Positions 18,967-27,391 of a stretch of 64,000 nucleotides of DNA are shown one piece after another (the stretch's first letter is position 1; each line of letters opens with the position of its first letter). The notes under the pieces were generated by a model that searched no databases, was not told the origin of the DNA, and saw nothing but the letters and a program-made list of their open reading frames with translations. Both the position numbers and the translations under genes were made by a program. Source of the stretch: Dyella sp. OK004 (GTDB lineage Bacteria > Pseudomonadota > Gammaproteobacteria > Xanthomonadales > Rhodanobacteraceae); the NCBI RefSeq assembly GCF_900114495.1, contig NZ_FOZI01000004.1, positions 62,001 through 126,000 of the forward strand, written 5' to 3'.

Positions 18967-19209
18967 TTATTTGCCTGTGCGCCAACGGGGCGGCTCACCT
19001 TTCCACCAGCAGATGGCAACCAGAAGTACGGTCCATAACGCGGTGCATACCAGGAAAGCGTTGCGTTGCTGCGGAAGCAGCAGCGCCGCGGATGCGGCCA
19101 TCACCCCGGCGTAGCCCAGCAGAACCGTCCAGCCTTGCCAGGTCGTCGGTACGCCCCATCCCCATCCGTAGCGCTTGGCGGGGAACCAGTAGCTTGGCTG
19201 TCGCGACAT
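18967..19209 (-). CDS. Small membrane protein, unknown function
   Basis: An 80-residue protein (MSRQPSYWFPAKRYGWGWGV start) with two predicted transmembrane helices (about residues 24-42 and 50-68) and a basic tail PPRWRTGK. AGGGA lies upstream of the ATG. Both ends are Trp-rich. No family recognised. It is divergent from the DUF2501 gene and convergent with the NIPSNAP gene. Confidence 0.6.
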   Translation of the reverse strand: MSRQPSYWFPAKRYGWGWGVPTTWQGWTVLLGYAGVMAASAALLLPQQRNAFLVCTALWTVLLVAICWWKGEPPRWRTGK

Positions 19210-19417
19210 GACTTGGCTTCCCTGAAGTGGCAGAACGATGAGCCTGCAAACCGAGCATTGCAGAAAGCTTCTGTTTGGGACTACCCCGACGCCGGAAATC
19301 CATATCCATTCACACACGATGGACCAAAGTGATCCGGCTGGGCCGCCTTCTTACGGTGACGCCGGCATAACAAAGCGCAGTGTTGAATGCGCTCACCTGA
19401 CGGACGGAGGGACGCAC

Positions 19418-19960
19418 ATGAAGAAGCGTATCGGCGGTATCGCAACAACGGGTCTGGCCATCGCGCTCGGTCTCGCATGCAGCACCAGTGGTGCGCAGGA
19501 TCTGGGCAAACTCGGCGGACTGCTTTCCGGCGGCGGCGGCTCGATGAGTTCCGGCAGCATGGGTAATGTGGCTGGCCTGCTGCAGTACTGTGTGAAGAAC
19601 AATTACCTCGGCGGCGATTCGGGCGCGTCCGGCATCAAGGATCAGCTGCTCGGCAAGCTGGGCGGTGGTTCCTCCGGCTCAAGCGGCAGCAGCGACAAAT
19701 CGTCGGGCACCAGCGACATGCTGGGTGGCTTGTTGGGCGGCAAGAAAAAGAAAGCCGCCGCGACCAGCGGTGATGCCACCAGCGATCCAGGCTACCTGAG
19801 CGGTGCCAAGGGCATCCTGCAGACCGGCAGCGGCAAGAGCATGGATCTGTCCAGCCTCGGTGGTGGTAGCAGTGGCGGCTCGAGCGACCTCAAGTCGCAG
19901 CTCACCCACAAGGTCTGCGACACCGTGCTGAAGCAGGGTAAATCCTTCATCGGTATGTAA
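19418..19960 (+). CDS. Exported DUF2501 (YjjA-like) protein
   Basis: A 180-residue protein with a signal peptide (IATTGLAIALGLACSTSGAQ). The mature part is dominated by Gly/Ser: GGLLSGGGGSMSSGSMGN, SSGSSGSSDKSSG and DLSSLGGGSSGGSSDLKSQL. Two cysteines are spaced as in the E. coli YjjA family (LLQYCVKNNYL near residue 50 and THKVCDTVL near 170). GGAGG lies eight bases before the chosen ATG. YjjA-type proteins have no established function. A strong inverted repeat follows the stop. Confidence 0.75.
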   Translation: MKKRIGGIATTGLAIALGLACSTSGAQDLGKLGGLLSGGGGSMSSGSMGNVAGLLQYCVKNNYLGGDSGASGIKDQLLGKLGGGSSGSSGSSDKSSGTSDMLGGLLGGKKKKAAATSGDATSDPGYLSGAKGILQTGSGKSMDLSSLGGGSSGGSSDLKSQLTHKVCDTVLKQGKSFIGM

Positions 19961-19971
19961 CCGGCAAAGGA

Positions 19972-20004
19972 GGACAGGGCGGCGCCGCGAGCGACGCCCT
20001 GTCC
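19972..20004. terminator. Hairpin between convergent DUF2501 gene and cpdB
   Basis: GGACAGGGCG and CGCCCTGTCC form a perfect 10-bp stem around a 13-base loop. It has no U-run on either strand. Its place between two convergent stops suggests a shared, possibly Rho-assisted, end. Confidence 0.6.
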
Positions 20005-20011
20005 ACGACAC

Positions 20012-21997
20012 TCATCGCGACAGATCGATGGCGTAAGTCGCCGTGCCATCGCCATGGTCTTTCACCTGGCGCACGTTCTTGATCCCCGCTGCCTGCGCCA
20101 CCGCCTGCTTGCCGGCGGCGCCTTTGAACACTACCGGTCCGCGCGTTTTCAGCGGCGCGAAATGCCATGACGTCGCCGGCAAGTCCTTCGCGGTGATGCT
20201 GCGGTGGCGTTCGATCCACTTGGCGAGAATCTCGCGCGTGCCATCGGGTGCGCTGAGCACGATGTTGTGGCCGTCGAGGCCAGGGAAGTTGCCGCCGCCG
20301 CTGGCGCGGTAGTTGTTGGTGACCACAATGAAGGCCTGCTTCGCGTCCACCGCCTTGCCCTTCCAGCGCAGGCTGGTGATGCGCTCGCCGACCGGTTTGG
20401 AGACGTCGATGGTGTAGGCGATATCGCCCTGGATCTGGTCGAAGTTGAAGCCGGGCAGGCGCTCGTTGATCAGCGGCTGTTCCGCGGTCTGCGCCGGATC
20501 GATCCGGTTGAAGCGCTCGGCGGATTTCTCCAGCCAGGCTTTGAGCCCGGCGCCGTCGATCTTCACCGCGGCCAGCGTGTTCGGATAGAAGTACAGGTCG
20601 GCGGCGCTGCGCAAGCTCAGCGGGCCGGCGGCGACGTCGGTGTAATCGTCCGGGCCGCCGAAGCCGGTACGGAACGCCGCGGCGGAGGCGACTACCGGCA
20701 CGTTGGCCAGCTCCGGGTGTGCCTTGGGCAGTTCCGTCATCACGTAATCGCGCTGCGCGGCATTCACCGCGGCCAGTGCGGTCATGTTGCCGACGTCGGC
20801 GAAGTAACTGCTCATATGCACGCGGCTCTGGCCGATCGGCGTGTTCACGTGCGCGAGGGCGGCCTGGTGCGCCTTCGCTACCAGCGGCGCGATGGCCGGA
20901 TCGGCGAGCACGCAGTCGTTCTTCTGCGGGCAGATCGGGCGCACTTCGCTATGCGTCTGCAGCTTGTCGATGGCCCACTTGCCGTCCTTGCGGGTCAGCG
21001 CCAGCTTGACCACGCCGAGATCTTTGCCGAAGAAACCGCCCATCACCGCTGGCGTGCCGCGCACAAAGCCGCGCTCGGCATCCACTTCCTTCATACCCTT
21101 GTAGTGCGGGCCGGGGAATTCGGTGTGCGAGTGGCCGAGCAGCAGTACATCGACGCCCGGCACCACGGCGAGATACCAGCCACCGTTTTCCATTTCGTGG
21201 GTATAGGTGTTGGTGTCGAGGCCGCCATGCAGCACGGCCACGATCAGGTCGGGATGCTGCGCCTGCAGTTCCGGCAGGTATTTCTTTGCCGCTTCGATCA
21301 CGCCGGTGACGGTGACCTTGCCTTCCAGGTTCTGCTTGTCCCACTCCATGATCGGCGGCGGGGTGAAGCCGATGATGCCGACCTTGAGCGGCACGCTCAT
21401 CTTGCTGCCGTCCGGCGTATAGGCCTCGACGTTCTTCTCCACCACCGCCCACGGTTTGAAGATCGGTGCACCGTCGCGCGCGCTGAATACGTTGGCCAGC
21501 ACCAGTGGAAAGTGCGGGCCGGCACAGCGGTCGCTGCGGCCGCCATCCACGTTCATGGGCGTGCCGGTGACTTGTGACAGGAAGGACAGGCCGTAGTTGA
21601 ACTCGTGGTTGCCGGCGGTGCCGCCGTCGTAGCCCAGGGCATCCATGGCGGTGTAGATCGCCAGCTCCTCATCGCAGGCCACCGGCTTCACCTGAGCCTG
21701 GTAGTCGGCCAGCACGCTGCCCTGGATGGTGTCGCCGCTATCGAACAGGAAGCTGTTGGGAAACTCCTGCCTGGCGCGGCGGATCAGGGTGGCGGTGCGC
21801 TCGTAGCCCAGCGAGCTGTCCGGCTTGAGCTTGTAATAGTCGTAGCTCAGCACGTTGGCGTGGATATCAGTGGTTTCCAGGATCGCCACATCGGCGCGCG
21901 CCCCCTCGGGCAGCTTGCCGGGCTTGAAGCTCTGGCTGGCGCAACCGGCCAGCAGTGCGGCGGTAAGGGCGGCGAGGGGTAGCAGGCGAGGCGTCAT
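20012..21997 (-). CDS. cpdB: 2',3'-cyclic-nucleotide 2'-phosphodiesterase / 3'-nucleotidase lipoprotein
   Basis: A 661-residue periplasmic nucleotidase that releases nucleosides and phosphate from 2',3'-cyclic and 3'-nucleotides. A lipobox LLAGC (Cys 19) predicts a lipoprotein, unlike soluble E. coli CpdB. The metallophosphatase domain shows ETTDIHANVLSYDYYK, FLFDSGDTIQGSVLADY, GGTAGNHEFNYGLSF and LLLGHSHTEFPG. The C-terminal 5'-nucleotidase domain contains NNYRASGGGNFPG. The start is at MTPRLLPLAAL, where the lipoprotein signal begins; the frame stays open upstream without coding character. Confidence 0.92.
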   Translation of the reverse strand: MTPRLLPLAALTAALLAGCASQSFKPGKLPEGARADVAILETTDIHANVLSYDYYKLKPDSSLGYERTATLIRRARQEFPNSFLFDSGDTIQGSVLADYQAQVKPVACDEELAIYTAMDALGYDGGTAGNHEFNYGLSFLSQVTGTPMNVDGGRSDRCAGPHFPLVLANVFSARDGAPIFKPWAVVEKNVEAYTPDGSKMSVPLKVGIIGFTPPPIMEWDKQNLEGKVTVTGVIEAAKKYLPELQAQHPDLIVAVLHGGLDTNTYTHEMENGGWYLAVVPGVDVLLLGHSHTEFPGPHYKGMKEVDAERGFVRGTPAVMGGFFGKDLGVVKLALTRKDGKWAIDKLQTHSEVRPICPQKNDCVLADPAIAPLVAKAHQAALAHVNTPIGQSRVHMSSYFADVGNMTALAAVNAAQRDYVMTELPKAHPELANVPVVASAAAFRTGFGGPDDYTDVAAGPLSLRSAADLYFYPNTLAAVKIDGAGLKAWLEKSAERFNRIDPAQTAEQPLINERLPGFNFDQIQGDIAYTIDVSKPVGERITSLRWKGKAVDAKQAFIVVTNNYRASGGGNFPGLDGHNIVLSAPDGTREILAKWIERHRSITAKDLPATSWHFAPLKTRGPVVFKGAAGKQAVAQAAGIKNVRQVKDHGDGTATYAIDLSR

Positions 21998-22193
21998 GGG
22001 ATTCCCTAAGAACTTGCGAGCCGCTGAAGCTAGCAGATCGTAATGACGGTTCGCGGGAAGAAAACGGGCCAACGCCGGCTGAACCCTTTTCTGGCGCCAT
22101 TTGGCCGTTACCTCCGGTTCTGTCTGTGACCGTGGCAAGACCGTAAGATGGCGCCCCGATGACACACCGGCCGGACAGGGGGCCTTGCGCAAC

Positions 22194-23912
22194 ATGCAGG
22201 AAAAACCGTTTCGCGTTACGCGGAACAGCGTCGTGTGGCTGTGTGCCCTGCTTTTCTTCGCCGGTTGCGTGCGCGCCACCGCGGGACAGGAGCCGGTGCT
22301 GCAGCAGCAAGGTTTCATATTTGCCCTGATGCTGTGCACCCTTGGGGTGCTGCTGTTCGCCTTTGCCCGCTCAGCCACCGCCATGGTGGTTACCGGCGTG
22401 CTGTTTCTCGGCCTCAGCTTTCTGTCCGTGCTCAAGCAGCGCTATCTCGATTCGCCGCTGATGCCCTCGGACTTCGTCTACTACCTGCGTTCCAGCTTGC
22501 TGGAGACGCTTGGGCATTACCCGCATCTGTGGGAGCTGACCCTGGGCATCGTGGTAGTGGTGCCGCTGGGCCTGTGGCTGGTGTGGCGCGGCGACCGGCG
22601 CTTGTTCTCCACGCTGGCACCGGCGAAGGCGTTCGCCGTGCGCGTGGGTGGTGCTGTGCTGTGCGCGCTGGCGTTCTGGGGGTGTCTGCTGCCGGTGGGG
22701 CCGTTCGCTCAGGTGCATGCCAAGGATGTGTGGCAGAAGCTGTCGGACGACGCGCAGCTCACCAACTTCTTCATCAACTTCCGCGACTCCGACGTCTCCC
22801 TGCCGGCGATGACCAGCGATACGCTGGCCGAGCAGGAGTGGAGCGCCACCGCGCAGGGCGGCCCCGGTTCGGTGCAGCCGCCGTACCCGGACATCGTGCA
22901 GGTGCTGGAAGAAAGCACCTTCGATCCCTCCAATTTCACCGCCTGCAATATCCCGCAGTGCAAGGTGCAGATGTTCAAGCCGGACGAGCACACGCTCTCG
23001 CACGGCCCGCTCCGCGTGCACACCTTCGGCGGCGGCACCTGGGTGAGCGAGTTCGCCGTGCTCACCGGCATGCCGCAGGACATCTTCGGCCCCGGCGGCA
23101 TGTATGCGCCCTATGTGCTGGCGCCGCACGTGCGTGATTCGCTGCCGCAGCAGCTGCAGCGCCTGGGTTATCTGACCATCGCGATCTACCCGACCAACGG
23201 CGCCTTCCTCAATGGCCGCAACGCCTACAAGGCCTACGGCTTCGATCATCTCTACGACGCCAAGGAACTGGGGCTGGACGAGTGGGAAGAGACCGATGCG
23301 CAGATGTTCGACGCGGCCAAGCGCACCTACGACAAGGTGAAGAAGCCAGGCCAGCCGGTCTTCATGATGATCCTGACCCTGGCTCAGCACGGTCCGCACG
23401 ATATGGACCCGCTGTCCACGCTGCCAGCGCCGTTCAACCGCGGCCTGATCAAAGGCGTGCCGGAGAAGCAGGCGCTGAACCTCAACACCTATCTATCCAA
23501 CCTGCACAACTCCGACGTGGCGATGAGCGGGCTGGAGAAGAACTTCCTGGCCCGCAAAGAACCGACGGTGATCGTGCACTTCGGTGACCACCAGCCTTCG
23601 TTCGGCGGCCTGATCCGCGACATGCCGCGCACCTGGCCCGCCGCGCTGCAGCCGTACAAGCACTACCTGACCTACTACATGATCAAGAGCAACGTGCCCG
23701 GCCGCAGCATGCCGAGCTACCCGATGCTCGACATTGCGCACCTGCCCAACATGGTGCTGCAGGCGGCGGGCCTGCCGGTGGATCCGTATTTCTCCGCCTC
23801 CACCGTGCTACGTACGCGCTGCAATGGCCTGTACAGCGACTGCATCGATCAGGATCTGGTGAAGTCCTACCACGCGTGGACTTTCAACCATCTGCACGTC
23901 TACGAGGAATAA
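22194..23912 (+). CDS. Membrane sulfatase-fold protein, LTA synthase/phosphoglycerol transferase-like
   Basis: A 572-residue protein with about five N-terminal transmembrane helices (to about residue 170) and a large periplasmic alkaline-phosphatase-fold domain. Metal and catalytic positions are visible: VLEESTFDPSNF near 239, FGGGTWVSEFAVLTGMP near 280 with the Thr expected as nucleophile, and HFGDHQPSFGG near 495. This layout is that of LtaS and MdoB/OpgB-type enzymes, which move phosphoglycerol or phosphoethanolamine from phospholipids to envelope glycans. The substrate cannot be read from sequence. Start chosen at MQEKPFRV, just before the first helix; upstream in-frame codons look non-coding. 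Confidence 0.78.
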   Translation: MQEKPFRVTRNSVVWLCALLFFAGCVRATAGQEPVLQQQGFIFALMLCTLGVLLFAFARSATAMVVTGVLFLGLSFLSVLKQRYLDSPLMPSDFVYYLRSSLLETLGHYPHLWELTLGIVVVVPLGLWLVWRGDRRLFSTLAPAKAFAVRVGGAVLCALAFWGCLLPVGPFAQVHAKDVWQKLSDDAQLTNFFINFRDSDVSLPAMTSDTLAEQEWSATAQGGPGSVQPPYPDIVQVLEESTFDPSNFTACNIPQCKVQMFKPDEHTLSHGPLRVHTFGGGTWVSEFAVLTGMPQDIFGPGGMYAPYVLAPHVRDSLPQQLQRLGYLTIAIYPTNGAFLNGRNAYKAYGFDHLYDAKELGLDEWEETDAQMFDAAKRTYDKVKKPGQPVFMMILTLAQHGPHDMDPLSTLPAPFNRGLIKGVPEKQALNLNTYLSNLHNSDVAMSGLEKNFLARKEPTVIVHFGDHQPSFGGLIRDMPRTWPAALQPYKHYLTYYMIKSNVPGRSMPSYPMLDIAHLPNMVLQAAGLPVDPYFSASTVLRTRCNGLYSDCIDQDLVKSYHAWTFNHLHVYEE

Positions 23913-23933
23913 GCGAGAGCTCTCGTGAGAGGG

Positions 23934-24055
23934 TGTCGCAAGAGCTTACCCCTCCCCAACCCTCCCCTGCGAGCAGGGGAGGGGGCAGAGTGTCGCGAGC
24001 TTTTAGCTCCTCCCCCTGCTTGCAGGGGGAGGTTGGGAGGGGGTAACGCTCTTGC
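23934..24055. repeat. GC-rich inverted repeat (family 1, copy D)
   Basis: GTCGCAAGAGCTTACCCC leads into CTCCCCAACCCTCCCCTGCG with a short hairpin, then a spacer, then the reverse-complement half CTCCCCCTGCTTGCAGGGGG ... GGTTGGGAGGGGGTAA ... CTCTTGCG. It separates two convergent genes. Closest match to copy F. Confidence 0.85.
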
Positions 24056-24077
24056 GATCACCCTTCCCGAGCACGAG

Positions 24078-26099
24078 CTACTTCCGCTCGGGTTTCGCCA
24101 GATCGAAATACGTATAGGTCTTGCCGTCGGTCTGCAGCTGCTTGAGCTGCACCACGAAGCTATAGCTGCTGCCCGGTGATGCGCTGCCGTCCACACGCTG
24201 CATGCTCAGACCGCTGGCGGATTGTGTGGGACGAAGTTCGGCCGGCTTGAGCTGATAGGCATCAAGCGGACGCGTGAGCGTGCCGCTCAGCGCTTCATGC
24301 AGTACGCGGCCTTGCGCCTGCGGCAGCTTCAGGCCGAGCAGGGCCGCGATGGTCGGCGCCACGTCCACATTGCCGCTGGGCAGTGAGTCGCGGAAACCGT
24401 TGCGGAAGTTGGGGCCAGCCGCGAGCAACGTGTTGTGCACATCGATCGGGCTGAAGCTGCCGTGCTCGCCACGCTCGCTGGGCAGGTCGGGAAAGACGGT
24501 GGAGTACTCGGTGCCGCGGAAACCCTGGATCACCGCATCGGCATCCCAGGCGTAGCTGACGATGATGTCCGGGCCGCGCTTGGCGTTCTCCAGATGCACG
24601 TTCTCCGCCGGCAGCGTGCCGGGCAGGTTGCCGTAGCGCTTGGCCACGAATACCGCCGCGACATAGTCGCGCGATTGCAGGAAGCGCACGGCGCGCTTCA
24701 CCACGTCCGCATTGTGTTCCGGCTGATAGAAGTATTCGGTACCGCCATTGGGCGCGGTGACCAGCGCACCTTTGGGTAGCGTATCCGGCACGACATAGCT
24801 TGGCGTGGTGTATGGGCCGGGCTTGCCGCACAGGCGGCCGTCATCATCGAAGTGCGTGGGCATCAGCTGGGTGCCATCGGCGCGGATGCCGCTCATCACC
24901 GGCGCGTAGACGCAACCCAGCCCATCAAAGGTGGGAATGTGGCCACGGGTCGTCAGCTCATGCGCCATGCGGATGCCGCCTGAGACGGAATAGCCCCAAT
25001 CGTTGTCGACGCCGGCCACGCGGCCGTCATTGATCTGGCGCAGCGGAAACAGCTCGCGCGCGCCGGCAATATTGCTGTGGCCATGATCGGACACCACGAT
25101 GATGTCGGTGTCCTGCGCCATGCCCAGTTCCTGCAGCTTCGCCTGCAGCTGGCCGAGCAGCGCGTCCTGCGCCTGCAGCGCGAGATGGAACTCCGGCGAG
25201 CCCACGCCGTAGATGTGCTGGGTGGTATCCGGATTACGCATCCACACCACGCTCAAATCGGGGCGATGCTTGGGCAGCACCTCTTCCAGATACACCTTCA
25301 TCATCCACGCGTTGGCCGCGGTCGGCGGCGTGTCGCCACCGGCGGTGGCATCGCTGGTGGTGCCGTCCTTGAGCAGCGCGGCCTTGGCGCGGTCGGTGGG
25401 GCCGTCGTTATCTTCGCGCAGCGTCAGTTCGCCGTCGGCGTAGGTGTTGGGTGTGGTTTTGGGCAGCGGGTAACCGGCCCTCTGCAGTTCCTGCGCGAAG
25501 GACAGCGGAAGTGCGGTCCTCTCATCCAGCAGCAGGCCGACGCGATCCGCATCGCCGTGATTGGGCAGGCGGTAGTTCTGCAGGAAGGCCGCGCCGGACT
25601 TGCCGATAGCGGCGGTTTTCAAACCGGCCTTCTGCGCGGCGGCGAACAGCGTGGGCAATTCCAGCAAGCCGTCGCCGTCGCTGGCTTTGTCGATCGCGCG
25701 CAGCACGAGGTCGTCCTCGACATAGACCGCGTTGCGGAAATTCACATCCTCGCCGCTGGTGCTGCGCGCCTTCGGCAGCGTCTTCAGTCCCGCCTGCGGC
25801 GTGGCCCAGAAACGGTTGCCGTAGAAGCCGATCGGGCCGGGGAAGGCGCCGGTGGCGAAGCTCGACGCATTCGCCATGGTGAAGGTGGGGTAGGTCGAGT
25901 GATTGTCCTCGAAGAAACTGCCGCGCTGGCCTAGCGCCAGCAGGTTCGGCGTATCTTCCGCGCTGATCGCGTCAGGGCGCATGCCATCCCACACGAACAG
26001 GATCACGCGATGCGGCGCCGCCAGGGCGGGGCTCACGGAAACGGCAGCCAACAGGGCGGCGGCCACGGCTTTCAGAGCGCAGCGATGGAGCGTGGACAT
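24078..26099 (-). CDS. Exported alkaline phosphatase-family (nucleotide pyrophosphatase/phosphodiesterase-like) protein
   Basis: A 673-residue protein with a signal peptide (residues 1-27, ending ALAAP). It has the type I phosphodiesterase/NPP fold: metal Asp in VILFVWDGMRPDAIS (Asp 38), nucleophile region STYPTFTMANASSFATG (Thr 74 probable), WMRNPDTTQHIYGVG, and VVSDHGHSNIAGA. The C-terminal part has DVAPTIAALLGL. It probably hydrolyses phosphodiester or pyrophosphate bonds of extracellular substrates; which ones is unknown. It is longer than the 440-residue relative at 51532. The start was chosen at the signal peptide. Confidence 0.85.
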   Translation of the reverse strand: MSTLHRCALKAVAAALLAAVSVSPALAAPHRVILFVWDGMRPDAISAEDTPNLLALGQRGSFFEDNHSTYPTFTMANASSFATGAFPGPIGFYGNRFWATPQAGLKTLPKARSTSGEDVNFRNAVYVEDDLVLRAIDKASDGDGLLELPTLFAAAQKAGLKTAAIGKSGAAFLQNYRLPNHGDADRVGLLLDERTALPLSFAQELQRAGYPLPKTTPNTYADGELTLREDNDGPTDRAKAALLKDGTTSDATAGGDTPPTAANAWMMKVYLEEVLPKHRPDLSVVWMRNPDTTQHIYGVGSPEFHLALQAQDALLGQLQAKLQELGMAQDTDIIVVSDHGHSNIAGARELFPLRQINDGRVAGVDNDWGYSVSGGIRMAHELTTRGHIPTFDGLGCVYAPVMSGIRADGTQLMPTHFDDDGRLCGKPGPYTTPSYVVPDTLPKGALVTAPNGGTEYFYQPEHNADVVKRAVRFLQSRDYVAAVFVAKRYGNLPGTLPAENVHLENAKRGPDIIVSYAWDADAVIQGFRGTEYSTVFPDLPSERGEHGSFSPIDVHNTLLAAGPNFRNGFRDSLPSGNVDVAPTIAALLGLKLPQAQGRVLHEALSGTLTRPLDAYQLKPAELRPTQSASGLSMQRVDGSASPGSSYSFVVQLKQLQTDGKTYTYFDLAKPERK

Positions 26100-26296
26100 C
26101 GGGACCTCGGCGGATAGGAATGAATCAAACCGGTCATGCTGGGCGAGGCGTGTTGCAGTTTGGTGTCGGCGCACGATCTGTGCTCACTTGACGCCGGTCG
26201 AGGCGGAAACTACCAATGGCCGCTTGGCAGACCTTTCACCCGATGGATCGCCACGGGCGAATCCGTGCGTACCTCACCGAGACGGATACCACGACC

Positions 26297-26821
26297 ATGA
26301 CGCAGGCAAGCCGCTATCGATATGCATGGCTCTTCATCGGATGCCTGCTGGCCTCCGCGGCACACGCCGCAGAGCCCGTGGCGACTCCGCCCGCAGCGAC
26401 CCTTCGTGTCGTGGTGGAAGGCAAGCCGGTCGTGTTCGACCGGGCCGCGCTGGCGGCCCTGCCGCACATCAGCGTCACGGCTGCCACGCACGACGAAAAG
26501 CCTGCGCTCTGGGCCGGCGTCGGTCTGGACGAACTGCTGCGCTGCGCCGGTGCGCTCGACAAGCCGTTGCGTGGGCGAGGCCTTGCGCGGTTCGTGCGCG
26601 TCACGGCCATGGACCACTATCAGGCGGTGTTCGCGCTGGCCGAACTGGACCCATCGATATCACGCACGACAGTGGTATTGGCCGATGTACGCGATGGCCA
26701 GCCCCTGACCAGTGATGGCCCGTTCCGATTGGTGGTGCCGAGCGACAAGCGTCCTGCGCGCTGGGTACGCGGCGTCACTACGATCGAGGTGGTGGACGCA
26801 GCCACTTCGGGTGGGCCCTGA
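26297..26821 (+). CDS. Exported small molybdopterin-binding-domain protein
   Basis: A 174-residue protein with a signal peptide (about residues 1-23, ASAAHAAE). The mature part resembles a stand-alone oxidoreductase molybdopterin-binding (SUOX-fold) domain: LRVVVEGKPVVFDRAALAAL, then ALWAGVGLDELLRCAG and the end PSDKRPARWVRGVTTIEVV. Full enzymes of this fold use a Cys to bind Mo; here the one Cys in the mature part (near residue 83) is not in a clearly canonical place. Many short family members may not carry the cofactor. The function is unknown. Start at the ATG before the signal peptide; an ATG at 26243 is possible. Confidence 0.62.
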   Translation: MTQASRYRYAWLFIGCLLASAAHAAEPVATPPAATLRVVVEGKPVVFDRAALAALPHISVTAATHDEKPALWAGVGLDELLRCAGALDKPLRGRGLARFVRVTAMDHYQAVFALAELDPSISRTTVVLADVRDGQPLTSDGPFRLVVPSDKRPARWVRGVTTIEVVDAATSGGP

Positions 26822-26926
26822 GGGCCTGTTCAAAGTCGCTGATTGATTCTGTATCGATCTGTTCGCCGCCTTTGCTCGCGGAGGTAAGCCTTTGGTTCGC
26901 GGCTTCGTACTTTTGATGTTGGGTTA

Positions 26927-27083
26927 TCGCGACCTGGCCGCTTATGCAGCGGGCATTCCGCCTCGCTGCCGCGAGCCGGGTAACTTTCTCTTTGCTGACC
27001 CAAAGAGAAAGTAACCAAAGAGAAATGGCCTGAAGAGCAGGCGGTGTGCTCTGTAGCTACGCCTTTTCCAGTGTCAGGCGTCG
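26927..27083 (+). repeat. Dispersed hairpin element (family 2, copy II)
   Basis: Contains GGTAACTTTCTCTTTGCTGA, CCCAAAGAGAAAGTAACC, AAAGAGAAATGGCCTGAAGA and ends GCCTTTTCCAGTGTCAGGCG. The head differs from copies IV and V (CGACCTGGCCGCTTATGCAG instead of the GTCATCCC module) but matches copy III. Copy III follows in opposite orientation after about 107 bases. Confidence 0.82.
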
Positions 27084-27190
27084 AGATGTTTTTCTCCGAC
27101 ATCGAGTACTACTGCTTTGGCCCCTCTCCACAGAGTGGGGAAGAGAAAAAGTGAGAGCACGAGTTTCTCGGTAACGCCATGCTTCCAACG

Positions 27191-27350
27191 TCTGACACTG
27201 GAAGACGCCTAACTACGAAGCACGCCGCGCTCTTCCAGACCATTTCTCTTTGGTTACTTTCTCTTTGGGTCAGCAAAGAGAAAGTGACTCGGGCGCCGGC
27301 AGGCGTCCGAAATGCCCGCTGCATAAGCGGCCAGGTCGCGATAGCGCCAC
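27191..27350 (-). repeat. Dispersed hairpin element (family 2, copy III)
   Basis: Reverse orientation of copy II: GTCTGACACTGGAAGACGCC, CCATTTCTCTTTGGTTACTT, CAGCAAAGAGAAAGTGACTC, then CTGCATAAGCGGCCAGGTCG. Copies II and III thus form an inverted pair with a unique core at 27084-27190. Together they account for most of the gap 26822-27391. Confidence 0.82.
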
Positions 27351-27391
27351 GATTAACGCAACCACAAAGGACAACCCAGGCACCTGCTCCA

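Noticed and set aside
26822-27391. Possible insertion sequence between the molybdopterin-domain gene and nagA
   Set aside because: Inverted copies of a repeat are present but there is no transposase ORF and no target-site duplication that I could see.
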